Assembly (NCBI GenBank): GCA_036346275.1
Contig: CM070730.1
Span: 42,826,918-42,890,917, forward strand
Origin: Otatea glauca
Taxonomy: Eukaryota > Streptophyta > Magnoliopsida > Poales > Poaceae
Length of the DNA: 64,000 nt
Direction of reading: 5' to 3'
This document shows, one piece after another, positions 34,523 through 45,700 of the stretch (positions are counted from its first letter, which is position 1; the number at the start of each line of letters is the position of its first letter). The position numbers and the translations under genes were made by a program. The notes under the pieces were generated by a model. That model searched no databases. It was not told the origin of the DNA and was given only the letters and a program-made list of their open reading frames with translations.

Positions 34523-37500
34523 CAGAATCTCGACCCGAGATTCAGGGCTAACTATAGAGTAGGTTCGGGAATTCTGACTTTAAATCTTCTTCTCGCTCCC
34601 AAGTGGCTTCACTTTCTAATGATTGCTCCATTGAACTCGCAAAGCGAATAGACTTGTTTCGGTCTTGCGCTCCATAACATCCAAAATTCGATCGGTTGCT
34701 CTTTATAAGTCAAATCTTCTTGCACTCTATTGCATCCAACGGGTTTGCTCACGCACTCGAGACACTTCTTAAGCTGCGATACATGGAATACATCATGCAC
34801 TCCGCCAATGACGAGGCAACTCTAATCGATAAGCTACCTCTCTCGACGGCTCGTAATCTTGAACGGACCCACATATCTTGGTGCAAGCTTCCTTTAACGT
34901 GGAATCTCTTAACGCCCTTAAGAGGGGTAACCACGAGATACACATGATCTTCTCGTTCAAACTCAAATCTCGACGACGATTATCGCGTAGCTTTTCGCCT
35001 TGACTGTGCTATCTTTAACCTCTCTCGATCATTGCAACTTGACTTTTCGCCTCTTCGAGAATATCCGCCCAAAACTAAACGTTCTCCCGTTTCATTCCAA
35101 TTCAACGGGTACGCGATAAGCACGCCCATACAACGCCTCGAATGATGACATCTCGAGGCTAGCTTGATAACTATTATTATAATCAATTTCGCGATGGCAA
35201 ACATTTATCCCAAGAGGTAGCATAAGCTAAAGCACAAGCTCTCAACATATCCTCTAAAATCGATTTACTCTCTCGGTCGACCATCCGTCTGCGGGTGATA
35301 TGTCAGACTAAAATTCAGACGGGTTCCCATTGCTTCGCAACTTATTCCAAAATCTCGAGGTAAATTGGGTACCTCGTCTGCGACACAATCTTCTTGGGCA
35401 CTCCATGCAAACATACAATCCTCGACATGTACAATTTCGCTAAACGATCTCCGGAGTAAGTGGTCTTTATGGGATGAAATGAGAGACCTTGGTTAAACGA
35501 TCCACAATAACCCAAATGGAATCGTAACCTTCTCGAGTCTTAGGTAGACCGTGATAAAATCCATTCGATTTCTTCCCACTTCCATTCCGAATTTTTAACT
35601 ACCGCAATGCATCAATGGTCTTTGGTGCATGGCTTTACTCTTTGACATACGTCGATAATGCAACATGCTCACCACTTCACGCTTCATATTCGCCACCGAA
35701 TCTCTCCTTCAAATCTCGATACATTTTAGCACTTCCTGGGTGAATTGAGTACTTAGAATCATGAGCTTCCTCAAGAATCAATTGTTTCAGCTCCTTTATA
35801 TCCGGTACGCAAATTCGGCTTTTAAAGAACATGGTTCCTTGCTCATCCAGAGTGAAATCTAAGGCTAGGCCTTCTTCCTTTTTAGCCTTGACTTTTGAAA
35901 TTTTATCGTCATCTTGTTGACCTTCTCTAATCTGATCCTCTAGTGTTGGCTTCACTTCTAGCGCAGCTATCATTCCTTGCGGAACGACTTCCAATCTTAG
36001 CTTCTGAAATTCCTTGCATAATTCCGGTTGATCCTCCATTGACACTGTATTTGCGCTATGGCTCTTTCGACTCAGAGCATCTGCCACCACATTGGCTTTT
36101 CCAGGGTGATAATGGATTCCCACGTTATAATCCTTAATTAGCTCCAGCCATCTTCGCTGTCTCATATTCAGGTCAGCTTGAGTGAATATGTATTTCAGAC
36201 TCTTATGGTCCGTATATATCTCACATCTATTTCCTATGAGATAATGACGCCATATCTTTAAAGCATGCACTACGGCAGCTAACTCCAAATCATGCGTTGG
36301 GTAATTCACTTCATGCGGTCTTAATTGTCTCGACGCATAAGCAACGACTTTGCCTTCTTGCATTAACACGCATCCCAAGCCTTGCTTCGAAGCATCACAG
36401 TAAATATCAAATCCATTCTGCACATCTGGCAATACTAATACGGGGGCTGTTGTTAAGCGTTTCTTCAATTCCATAAAACTTTGCTCGCACTCTGGCGTCC
36501 ATGCAAACTTCTTTTCTTTCTTCAACAACTGCGTCAGGGGTTTAGCAATTGTCGAGAATCCTTCTATGAACCGACGGTAATATCCCGCCATTCCCAGAAA
36601 ACTACGAATCTGAGTAACAGACTTCGGTGGCTCCCAATGCAACACTGCGTCCACTTTGCTGGGGTCGACTGCGACTCCTTTGGTAGTCATTACATGACCC
36701 AAGAATTCGACTTTCTCCTTCCAGAATTCACACTTGCTAAACTTTGCATATAGCTGATGCTCGCACTGCCTAAAACCATCCTTAGATGTTCTCGCATGCT
36801 CTTCTTGGTCTTTGAGTAAACCAAAATATCGTCTATGAAGACCACAACGAACTTATCCAAGTAATCCATGAAAACCTTATTCATCATGTTCATGAAATAC
36901 GCTGGGGCATTAGTCAATCCAAATGACATGACTGTGAACTCATAATGTCCATATCGCGTAGAAAACGCGGTCTTAGGTATATCCTCCGCCGGATCTTCAA
37001 TCGATGGTATCTCGAACGAAGATCTATCTTGGAGAAAACTCCAGCTCCTCTTAACTGATCAAATAAGTCATCGATCCTGGGCAACGGATACTTATTCTTG
37101 ATCGTTACTTCATTAAGTGCACGATAGTCGATGCACATTCTAAGACTTCCATCCTTCTTACGAACAAACAAAACCGGGGCTCCCCACGGTGATGAACTTG
37201 GTCTAATGAAACCTTTTTCTTGCAGTTCCTCAATCTGCTTCTTCATTTCCACTAACTCGTCGGTAGGCATCCGATATGGTCTCTTTGATATCGGTGTTGT
37301 ACCTGGCGCTAACTCGATAACGAACTCGATATCACGGTCCGGTGGCAATCCCGGCAAATCTTCTGGAAACACATCCGGGTATTCCCTGGCCACTGGCACA
37401 TCTTCCATGCTGATGGCTTTCACGCTGTTGACCATTAACTGCCCATCTCGAACTGCGGTCGCTTGAAACTCCACTTTCTTGCCACTAGGGCCTTCCAAAG

Positions 37501-38040
37501 TCACGATCCTTCGCCACAATCCAAAAAAATTTTATGCTTTGACAACCAATCCATTCCAAGGATGACGCCTAGGATTGCGCGTCTATCAAGATAAGATTCG
37601 CTAGAAATTCTATCCCATCCATAAGCAACTTAGCTCCCAAACACCCAAGGCTAGATCTAAGCTCAGATCCTCGGGCTTGGACTAAGAGCACACACTTAAG
37701 ATTCACCACTTTAAATCCATTCTTGGTTGCAAAACTTTGAGACACAACGAATGCGAAGCTCGTAATCAAACAAAAGCAGAAAGCAGTAATCGAGTTGACC
37801 GAAACTTACCCAAGACGACGTCGCTGCCTCTTGAGCTCCATCCGCGGTGATGTGGTTGATCCTTCCACGACCGTTGATCGCGCGATGCTCGGCTTGGCTT
37901 GGTGCGCGATTTCCTCCTGAGGCTGGTACCTTGGCCGGTGTCGTTCCCAAGTTGAAACGAACTGGCGTGATGCCTCCCTTCTGTGGACACCTATTAGAAA
38001 AGTGCCCTGGCTCATTGCAGGTATAGCATCTCTTCACCGC
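34523..38040 (-). pseudogene. pol: B pol: protease, RT, RNase H, integrase, chromo-like tail
   Basis: From high to low coordinates: Gag knuckle RCYTCNEPGHFSNRCPQKGG (~38030), protease region (37569-37800, degraded), RT (36690-37519: PYRMPTDELVEMKKQI, SLRMCIDYRALNEVTIKNKY; FVVVFIDDILVYSKT at ~36840), RT connection and RNase H (35677-36702: PHEVNYPTHDLELAAVVHAL, IYTDHKSLKYIFTQ, GKANVVADALSR), then the integrase zinc-binding and core region (34800-35670), heavily degraded. The tail has HDVFHVSQLKKC and DLTYKEQPIEF, the linker before the chromodomain in Tekay/Del integrases. The 341-codon RT/RNase H block is uninterrupted. Frameshifts break the rest; several lie at CNG triplets and may not be real. 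Confidence 0.88.
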
Positions 38041-38968
38041 GGATCCGATTCCCTCTCGTGCATTGTTGCCTTGTGCCGAGTCTCAAAATTCGATTGGCAT
38101 GGCGAGGTGTAGGAGTTGATGTCTTATTTGCAGCTGGTGGTTGGAATCTAGCAAATTGCTGTGGTGACATCCTCAAACGTAGATGATTTGGACGTCCACC
38201 CTGATTGTTCATCAAGCGCTTACGGTTTTCACCTAGCTCTTTGCGCTTATCCTCTAGGATCAAAGCCTTATTGACTAGCTCACGAAATCTGGAAAATTGT
38301 GGTAATCACCCCACCAGAGTCCCGAGTTCACCCTTCATGAAACGAGACTATCGGCTTTATCCGCCGCTACGTCTTGAGGGCATAGCGAGCTAATCGAGTA
38401 AATTTGTTCAAGTATTCGCCACCGTTGGCCTCCTTGCTTCAAAGCTCAACTCTTCCTTCTTAAGGTCCATCATTCCTCCGGGACATGATATGGCGGAAAG
38501 CATTAGTAAACTCCTCCTGTGTTATCTCTGTGGGGCTCCATGAGCGCACAAGAGTTCTCCCACCACTCATGGGCGGTCCTTCCAGGTTGATGAGAGGCGA
38601 GAGCACCTTCTCATTTCCTTCACACCGTGTGATGTGCGGCTTCTTCTCAATTGTCCTAAGCCGTCCATCGGCTTCCAAAGGATTCACATTTCGAAAAAGT
38701 TGGTGGCCTAGTCCTCATAAAATCTGATAGCTTTGACATAGGTCGAGGTCCACCATGATTGTTCCGAGTTGTGGTTGTTGTGATTTATCACGCATTGGTC
38801 ATCTCACGATCCGCTACATCATTGTGCGTGCATCGCTTGAGTCTGCACGCCGTAAATGCTCCTAGATTCTCGCATGTTCATCTGTCGGTGGTTGAGGCTG
38901 CCTCCATCATTGGGGTTGTCATTCGACGCAGATCCACTTCAAGCACCGTTGTTTCGAGTATTCACCAT
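38041..38968 (-). pseudogene. gag: B gag
   Basis: The start at 38968-38966 corresponds to the MVNT start of D. Recognisable pieces: the NNGGP..YSKLSDFMR-type region, PTF, WLRTIE/ERK, ITRCEGNEKVL, the EEFTNAFR core, then LEDKRKELGENRKRL and a Pro/Gln-rich stretch before the knuckle. It is broken into at least four frames over 0.9 kb; A and D show the intact order. Gag would form the particle that packages element RNA. Confidence 0.8.
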
Positions 38969-39245
38969 CCGATGATTGCCTCTTAGGTTAGGAAAGGTAG
39001 ATGTAGCATAGATAAGAAGTAAGAATTTCTAAAGCGGGAGATATGTTATACCCAAACTGAACAATTCTTTATTTAACTTGGTATGGTGCTTATTTAAGCC
39101 TACAAGCTTTGCAACACATCGCACACTCAAGATTACCAAGAAGCAAACTAAACACGAAACCTTAACGTCAACTAGAAAGGTAAAGACTAACTTAAAGACG
39201 CGACTCATACTCGAGTCTCAACACGGCTCCAAGGTCGACACTCAC

Positions 39246-39822
39246 TCATCCACCACCCCGGCCGAGGCCGATCCGCAGATACACCGGTGGATGAGCGGGC
39301 ATCGGAGCGAACCTATCCCGATGACCTACTCTGGGTCCTCTGCAACAACGGGTCTGCACTCCCCTCCGTTCCCACTCTCGCTCCTCCGATCCTCCTGACT
39401 CCTCGGTGGCTCCTCGAACTCCCCGAGTCACGCGCTCCGGCTCGTCCTCAATCGCCTCGTGGCCTCTCCCGGCTCGGTGATCATCCCGATGGTCAAGCAC
39501 GGTCACCTCGAGCTCTCGCCGCCACTCTAAGTGCCTCGCATACGCTCTCGGCTCTGGGTAGTATCTCTCATGTGATCCTCCCGGCAAGGGCGAACTCGCA
39601 AGGTGCGTCGCCAGAGCACACTCGCTTCCTCGATCCGTCGTCTTCGCACGCTTGAACGTGCGGTCGGAACATCGAATCGTGAAGCTCGTCGGCGTAGTCG
39701 CGGCAGACACGGCGAAGAGCAAGGCGAGCGACCTCCTGGATTGCAACCTCGTACGAGAATCTTCTGGCAGAGATGTTGATTGGCCTGCTAGCTTCCTCGT
39801 TCTCCCGAGCGTAGATGATCAA
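39246..39822 (-). pseudogene. Extra ORF between PBS and gag, element B
   Basis: Counterpart of 1162-1785. It reads IIYARENEEASRPINISARR and YEVAIQEVARLALRRVCRDY at the start, and RDRFAPMPAHPPVYL near the end. The middle coil is frame-shifted. The likely start region has CACGAGG where A has CACTGAGG, another lost base at CTG. Function unknown; the shared position and order with A and D are the evidence. Confidence 0.6.
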
Positions 39823-40159
39823 CTTGCAAATAAATCCTCGTGAACACCATTCACCGCCCGGTGCCTCCTCGGTAAAGTGGGCGTAGAAGCCTCAAGCGTC
39901 AAGTACTCTCCACAACTCCATGGCGAGCCGCCGGTGACTCTCAAAGGTCGGAACGATCGGCATCTGCTCCACAAGAACTTTGAATAAGAGCTCCATCCAA
40001 AACGGCCAGTAAAACGGTAAATTCAGCCAAGGCAAGAAGTAGAGAATGAGATGAGTCAAGAGTGTTCTATTAGTCAAGTTTGGATTTTCTTTTAGAAAAT
40101 AGTTTTGGACTCTCACAAGACACCTCCATACTATCTAGGGCCAAGACCTACATCAAGAT

Positions 40160-40170
40160 GCTCGATACCA
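40160..40170 (-). promoter_or_regulatory. Primer-binding site of B, one base short
   Basis: The minus strand reads TGGTATCGAGC, lacking the A of CAG in the initiator-Met PBS. Four bases (GAGG) separate it from the LTR, as in A. Confidence 0.85.
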
Positions 40171-40174
40171 CCTC

Positions 40175-43100
40175 TGTAGGGACCCGAATCCACCGATTCA
40201 ACCCACCGTGTTTATCTTGCACTATTCCTGTGATCAACGCTAGTGCACACGACTTAACATTGGTACATATCACATCATACACAACGATAATGGAATAATA
40301 GTTCATTTATTGATATAGCTAAATGTATGATCTTATGACCAACTTACATTATTAAGCCACGCAGGCAAGACGGAGAATATAAGCTAATAATTAAGCAAAT
40401 GGAAAGTAGAAACGTAGATAGCTCATCAGTTCACCACAGCAACCGACAAGGCTCGGACCCTAATGACTCGTGTCTTCATGAACTTCATCTTCCAACACAG
40501 TGTAGATTCTTCAACTGTTGATTATTGTTGTTTGGCAAGGGTGAGTACTTAAAGCACTCAACAAGTTGTGCATGTAATGCGATTCTATTTATCTATATGT
40601 AAGGCTTATTCCAAAGGATAGGCTATCATGGCTATTTTGCAATAAGCGGCATTTATGAACAAATACAATGAATAGATTGTAAAGAATGTAAAACAAATAG
40701 CAATAATAAATAAATTCAAGATTTCTCAAGTAAACCAAGTTTCCAATCCTAAATCAAGTTCCAATCTTCCATATGGCCATCCCGCCATCCCAACCAAGTT
40801 GTCCAATTTATTAATCTAACCCTTAATCTGTAATTCCGAGCATTGCTCAATACCGCGAGCACGGCTATCCGAATAGTTTCACACTCGCAGAGGTTATGCA
40901 CTTTACCCACGTGATACAACCAAACACCACAAAGGCGAAAGATTATAACAAAGCCTTTACAATGCTCTATCTTAATCCGATACTACCCGCTAAGGTTTCA
41001 ACATCAATGGTCTGTAAACCACATCCGTGGCCCCCTCTTGCGCCATGTGAATTACACCTGACCGGGAACTCACACCGACCACGATTGTACAAATTAAGAC
41101 GTTTGCAAATTACTCACTAGGTCGCCCATACGGACATGTGGTTGCATGATTGACTCAGTCAAAGGCTTGCAAGGTTAAGTCCTTAGTGTGATCAAGGCAA
41201 GACTTCCACATACCATCGCCCATCGGGCCCACCTTGGCCTCCTCGCCTTGCCACTTGCCCCAATCTAAGTGATTATCACCGTTGATTACCAAGCACCACG
41301 TGCCATCAACAATTCAACATCGTTGCGTGACATGACTCGCCACAACAACTCAATCTCATCGTGTGATCCCACATGACACACAAGTTCATAACATTGTTCC
41401 ATATTCCATTAATCAAGATTAATTATCAATGGTGATGACACATGTGATGACGTGGCATGGCTAAGCAACTAATACGAACTAAACCTCCAATGTTGATTAT
41501 AATTATTAACCAACTATATTAAACCAATCTAGGGTGACAATGGATCATGGCATACAATGACAAGGTAGGGTATAGACCAATCTGGTATTTTAGCTAAGCC
41601 CAAACTAATTTGAAACAGATGTATATTTGAAATATATGCAATAGTGTAAATCAAACATAGCTATTTTATAAACATGGGTTCAACATGATCAAAGCACAAC
41701 TTGCCTTGGAATAGGTCCTGATCTGGATCTGAAGTTTGCTCTTGAGTTGCTTGATCTTCCTCCGAAGCGTCGCACAATTCAACGTCTCACGCTGCATCAA
41801 AGAGAAAAGTAAATAAATACCAAAACAGAGAGCAATTAAACTCCAAAAATCAGTTAAAATTCACCAATAAATAGATCTCAATTTTACAAATTTTTAGAAA
41901 CTGGAATCACTCAAATCCGAGTTACGATGCAAAAGATATAGCCTTTTGAAGTTTGAAATAAATATTGAAAATAGAAAATCAGAAATTCGAATTTAACAGA
42001 TTTATTTTTATACTGAAAAACTGGTTTATGACGTCAGCGTGACATCAGCATGACGCAGCGCCGACCGACCAATCGAAGCCGCGCGTCCCCGGTCCATGGA
42101 CTCGGTCCACCGCGTCGTTTCGGTCACGGCGAACCCGGCCACGACTCTTCTGCTCGCACTCCACGCGCGGCAAGACCGATTGGCCGCGGCGACGGCACCA
42201 TCCTCTCGTGATTCAGATCTCATCGGCGGCCGCCAATCGGGCACACGCGGCAAGATCTCGGGCGAGAGTTTTAGATCTAACGGACAGCAATTAATCGAAG
42301 GCTTACGGCTCACCGAGTCCACGCGGCCGAATCTGGGACGTTGAGCGACGATCCGATGGTCCAAATCTTCTCCCGCTGCTAATGGCGCCGCCGATACGAA
42401 ACACACCGGCGATGAAGGCGACGACGCTCCGCAAGGCGCTCCGGCGAGTTCTGGACGACGAGGTCTTGCGATTCTGATGCGGCGCAGAACGGGGAACTCA
42501 ACGCACCCAAGGGCCCCTTAAATAGGCGGTCAGAGGAGCGTGCGGGCGATGGACACGGACTCCGAGTCCACCGGAGACACGGCGGCGCGGCGGAAGAATC
42601 CGAAACGGAGACGACACACGAGAACCCTCCGATGACAAATGAACGGCTGGGATTCGAGGAGACGTGGCTGGATCAGATCCGCCCGAACCAACTAACGGCC
42701 ACGATCCAAACCTTCCCAAACCGGTACGACTTAACCCTGATCGTCCGATTCCGATCCGACGTCCTCTGGCGCTAGGGTTTGCGATTTTCGCGCGAAAGCT
42801 CCTGACCGCCCGATTGAAAATCAAGGGTTGCGTTGCGCCTCCACTCATGGGCCAATCGGGCCGCACCGACGGGCCAAGCACGCGACAATGTTGGGCTCGC
42901 CCAACACTATTCATCGGATTTTTAAAGATTTCTTATTTAAAATAATTCCAGAAATTCATTTTATTTATTTTAAGCAATAAAACTATTAGGAAAAATCCAA
43001 GAAAAATCTCAAAAATACTTTGAGACATTCTGGACTCAAATAAAATATTTTTGACAAAACTTTATTTTGACTTTGCACAGATTTAAATAGATTTGAATAA

Positions 43101-43226
43101 AAGGCAATAAACTTGATTTGAATTTAATTCCAATAAATCCAGAAAAATCCAAATAAATTCCATAAAATCACAAATGCACTTTTAAGCAATAAAAACTTAA
43201 TTAAGCTGAATTTTTGGGATGTTACA
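40175..43226 (-). repeat. 5' LTR of B (3052 bp)
   Basis: Aligns with 31449-34506. TATTTAA at 42518-42524. Flanked at 43227 by the TGCCA duplication. Minus-strand start TGTAACATCCC. Confidence 0.95.
40460..41785 (-). CDS. Candidate spliced ORF inside the B 5' LTR
   Basis: Exon 'b' 41705-41785 (81 bp) and exon 'c' 40460-40514 (55 bp), intron 1190 bp, GC donor. Exon b is identical in sequence to the 3' LTR copy although the flanking sequence has changed (acceptor GTGAG here, CGTAG in the other copy). This copy lies downstream of the active promoter position and is the one that would be transcribed from B. Confidence 0.45.
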
Positions 43227-44021
43227 TGCCACCTCTCTTCCACTCTCTCACCCTCTTGTATGCATGAGAAAACTTGCGAGCGAGAAGAGTAAGCTCATTT
43301 TCTGGAAATTTTTCCAGTTGGTCATCGCTTAACTCGCAAAGGCGGAAAGAGAGAAACCAATAGAAGGATCAGAAGAAGAAGATCCAATGGGATCGGTGAC
43401 CAAAGCCATCGACTGAGATTTCGTCTTCCGAGAGACGACATCGATCTCATGAGTCTTGAGGCGGAATAAAGCCCGCCAAGAGTCGAGTCGATAAGTCGGT
43501 GGTGTCCTTGATGGTGGTCACCTTCATCTCCCAAACCCAAGGTCGAAAGCGGTCAAGAAATGCCGAGCATTGTCCGAGTCGGTATATGCAACCAACCGCC
43601 GGAGGTCGCCAAAATCTTTGTAAACTGACCAAAACACTCGTCGAGACTCTCACCAGCGCGTTGATCAAACATGTTGTACTCGCGCTTGAACTGGTCTTGC
43701 CTCACAGTCTTGATTTGACTAGAGCCCTCATGGTAAGCATCGAGGGTTACCCAAATCTCGTGAGCGGAGCGAAGGTGAGAAATCCTATCATACTCACGGC
43801 GGCTAAGACCCTGTATGAGAATGTTCCTTGCCTTAGCATTCGCCTCAACGTCAACCATATTGATGGCGTGACATTTTCTTCAAAGAGAACCTCATACGGA
43901 GTTTCACCTTCCGCCATATCGTAGCCCCAGGCGTGATGTATGACTCTATCCGGGACTTCCAAAAAGGAAAATCAACTCCATTAAAGATGGGAGGCTTGGT
44001 GGAATATTTGTCCGTCGCCAT
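43227..44021 (-). pseudogene. gag: E gag, N-terminal part (UBN2 core)
   Basis: Start at 44021-44019: MATDKYSTKPPIFNGVDFPF. Next come YDMAEGETPYEVLFEENVTP and the Gag polyprotein core in 43553-43858 (ANAKARNILIQGLSRREYDR, HEIWVTLDAYHEGSSQIK, ESLDECFGQFTKIL). The part near 43230-43340 reads LEKFPENELTLLARKFSHAY and KRVREWKRGG. It resumes at 31448 beyond element B. Small frameshifts separate the blocks. The order matches copia gag-pre-integrase-side Gag proteins of the SIRE type. Confidence 0.85.
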
Positions 44022-44061
44022 GGCTCTTGAGACCGGTCAAGATCTAGAAAGAGCAGAACCA

Positions 44062-44073
44062 GCTCTGATACCA
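44062..44073 (-). promoter_or_regulatory. Primer-binding site of E (initiator tRNA-Met)
   Basis: The minus strand reads TGGTATCAGAGC, two bases from the LTR end, complete and canonical. Confidence 0.92.
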
Positions 44074-44075
44074 AT

Positions 44076-45700
44076 TGAAGGACCGAGATGGCGAAGCAGA
44101 GGGGGTGAATGGTCGCAAATAAAAATTCCCCAAAATACTCCAACAAAAACCTCGACAAGATCGCCAAAGGAAATTGTGAAAAACCCGAAAAACTAGACAA
44201 CTATGTGTACCCCAAGCTTGCATGGATAAGTACCATAAAATATGTGGGGATTTTTGAGTAACAATCCTGGTTGTCTAGTGTCCAAGATAAAGAGGAATCA
44301 ATTCAAACTCTTGCTTTTAGAAAGGACATCAATTCAAATCACAAAAGTCACTTTCAGAAAAGCAAAAGCAGAATTTCCAGAAATTGTCCTCAATTTGCAC
44401 AGGCGGTTGGTGGGTTTCTGCAGATCAAAAAATTCTGAGAATTTTTCTCCCTATGAGCATCAGAGTCGTTAAGAACTCCACCAAATTTCTTCTCAAAAAT
44501 CCTGACAGAAAAAACAGGAAAAATATAAGAACACAGTATGCTCAAGAACTTCTAGCAGAAAGTTTGGGGCTCGGTTTTCACCTCATGGCGCCCAAAAGGT
44601 GCAACAAGTGAACTCCAAAATTTTTATACAGGTGTATATCATAGTTCCGCACCTCCTCCAACAAGAATCACTCAAAAATTATTTTTCTATATTTTTACAA
44701 AAATCAAACACTGACTGCTGCGCGAAGAACAAGTTCTGAACAAAGTTGGAACTTGAAAGAAAAGATGTTCTCTACTCAATCCAAGAGTGCAAAAGAGATG
44801 TAAAACCATATGAACACACTCAAAACATCCAAGATCAGCAGCATTTAGAAGGAGGGGAGGCAAATCCAAATTACTTGAAAGTAAATTATGGAATGTAATT
44901 ATGGAAAGTAAATGCTGAATTTAAATTGCGTAAAGTAAAGACATAATGTAAATGCATAAAATAAATTCAGAGGTGGATGGATAAAACTTTCATTTCTGGA
45001 AGGAGGTTACAAAGCCTCACATTAATGTGGGCAAAGCTCAAATGAGCATCAAAACCTCAACACCTTCAAGGGAAGGAGGCTACTCCTCCACCCCTATTTA
45101 TACTACTCTTGGGCCACCTACCACCCTTGGATGAGTCCTCAACCCTAGAGCACTCATCTAAGGGCTAGGATTAACCCACACACACAGCCATGCAAGGCTA
45201 ACCCAAAACCCACACACATACCGGGTTTTCTTGCACGGTTTTCAAAGCATACTACCTAGACCCGCTAACCTATCAACTAGACCTCAATCCGACGGCCCTC
45301 ATTGATCCACGCGGCATCTAGCTAGCATCATCTCCTTTCCTTGTCTTCTTGACTTGCCCGGACTGCCTCCGATCATCTTCCGCGATCTCCCAACCGTCTC
45401 GACCTCCGACGCCTCGCCTAGTCCCGGCCATCCTTCGCCTCACCATGACCTAGCACCGTCGTCCCGCAACCATAAAAACAAGGAAACTCCTCACATAGCA
45501 ATGCCCACAATGATGTGCAATAAACCATCCAACTCATCACTACCGCGTCCATACGACCGGTACTGCCACTCCTAGCAGAGACAACTCAAATTGCTTCATT
45601 TTGAAAATCAATCCAAATCAAACTCAAACTTGAGCACACCTTGCTCAAATAAAGTCAAATACTCATCACAAACATGGATGGACCTCCACATGGTCCTTCA
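44076..45700 (-). repeat. 5' LTR of copia E (1625 bp)
   Basis: TGAAGGACC...GGTCCTTCA, aligned with 18544-20181. It abuts the K TNP2 pseudogene at 45701. Confidence 0.92.

Larger units (their letters stand above)
31449..43226 (-). mobile_element. Element B: full-length Tekay-like Ty3-gypsy retrotransposon
   Basis: 3' LTR 31449-34506, 5' LTR 40175-43226, both bounded TG..CA, with target duplication TGCCA at 31444-31448 and 43227-43231. Total 11,778 bp. Order on minus: PBS, upstream ORF, gag, protease, RT, RNase H, integrase with chromo-like tail, PPT. It is inserted in the gag of copia E, exactly between its Gag core and knuckle. Lineage is inferred from the long LTR, Met PBS, FIDDILVYS motif and tail. 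Confidence 0.93.
18544..45700 (-). mobile_element. Element E: SIRE/Maximus-like copia, gag-only, split by F and B
   Basis: 3' LTR 18544-20181 and 5' LTR 44076-45700, both bounded by TGAAGGACC...GGTCCTTCA. After removing F and B with one TSD each, E is about 7.2 kb. It has an iMet PBS, a gag (start 44021), ~1.9 kb of non-coding DNA and a PPT; no protease, integrase or RT is seen. It therefore looks non-autonomous. The flanks (CTATG at 18539-18543, CCGAC at 45701-45705) are not a TSD, so its surroundings are rearranged. Confidence 0.8.
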
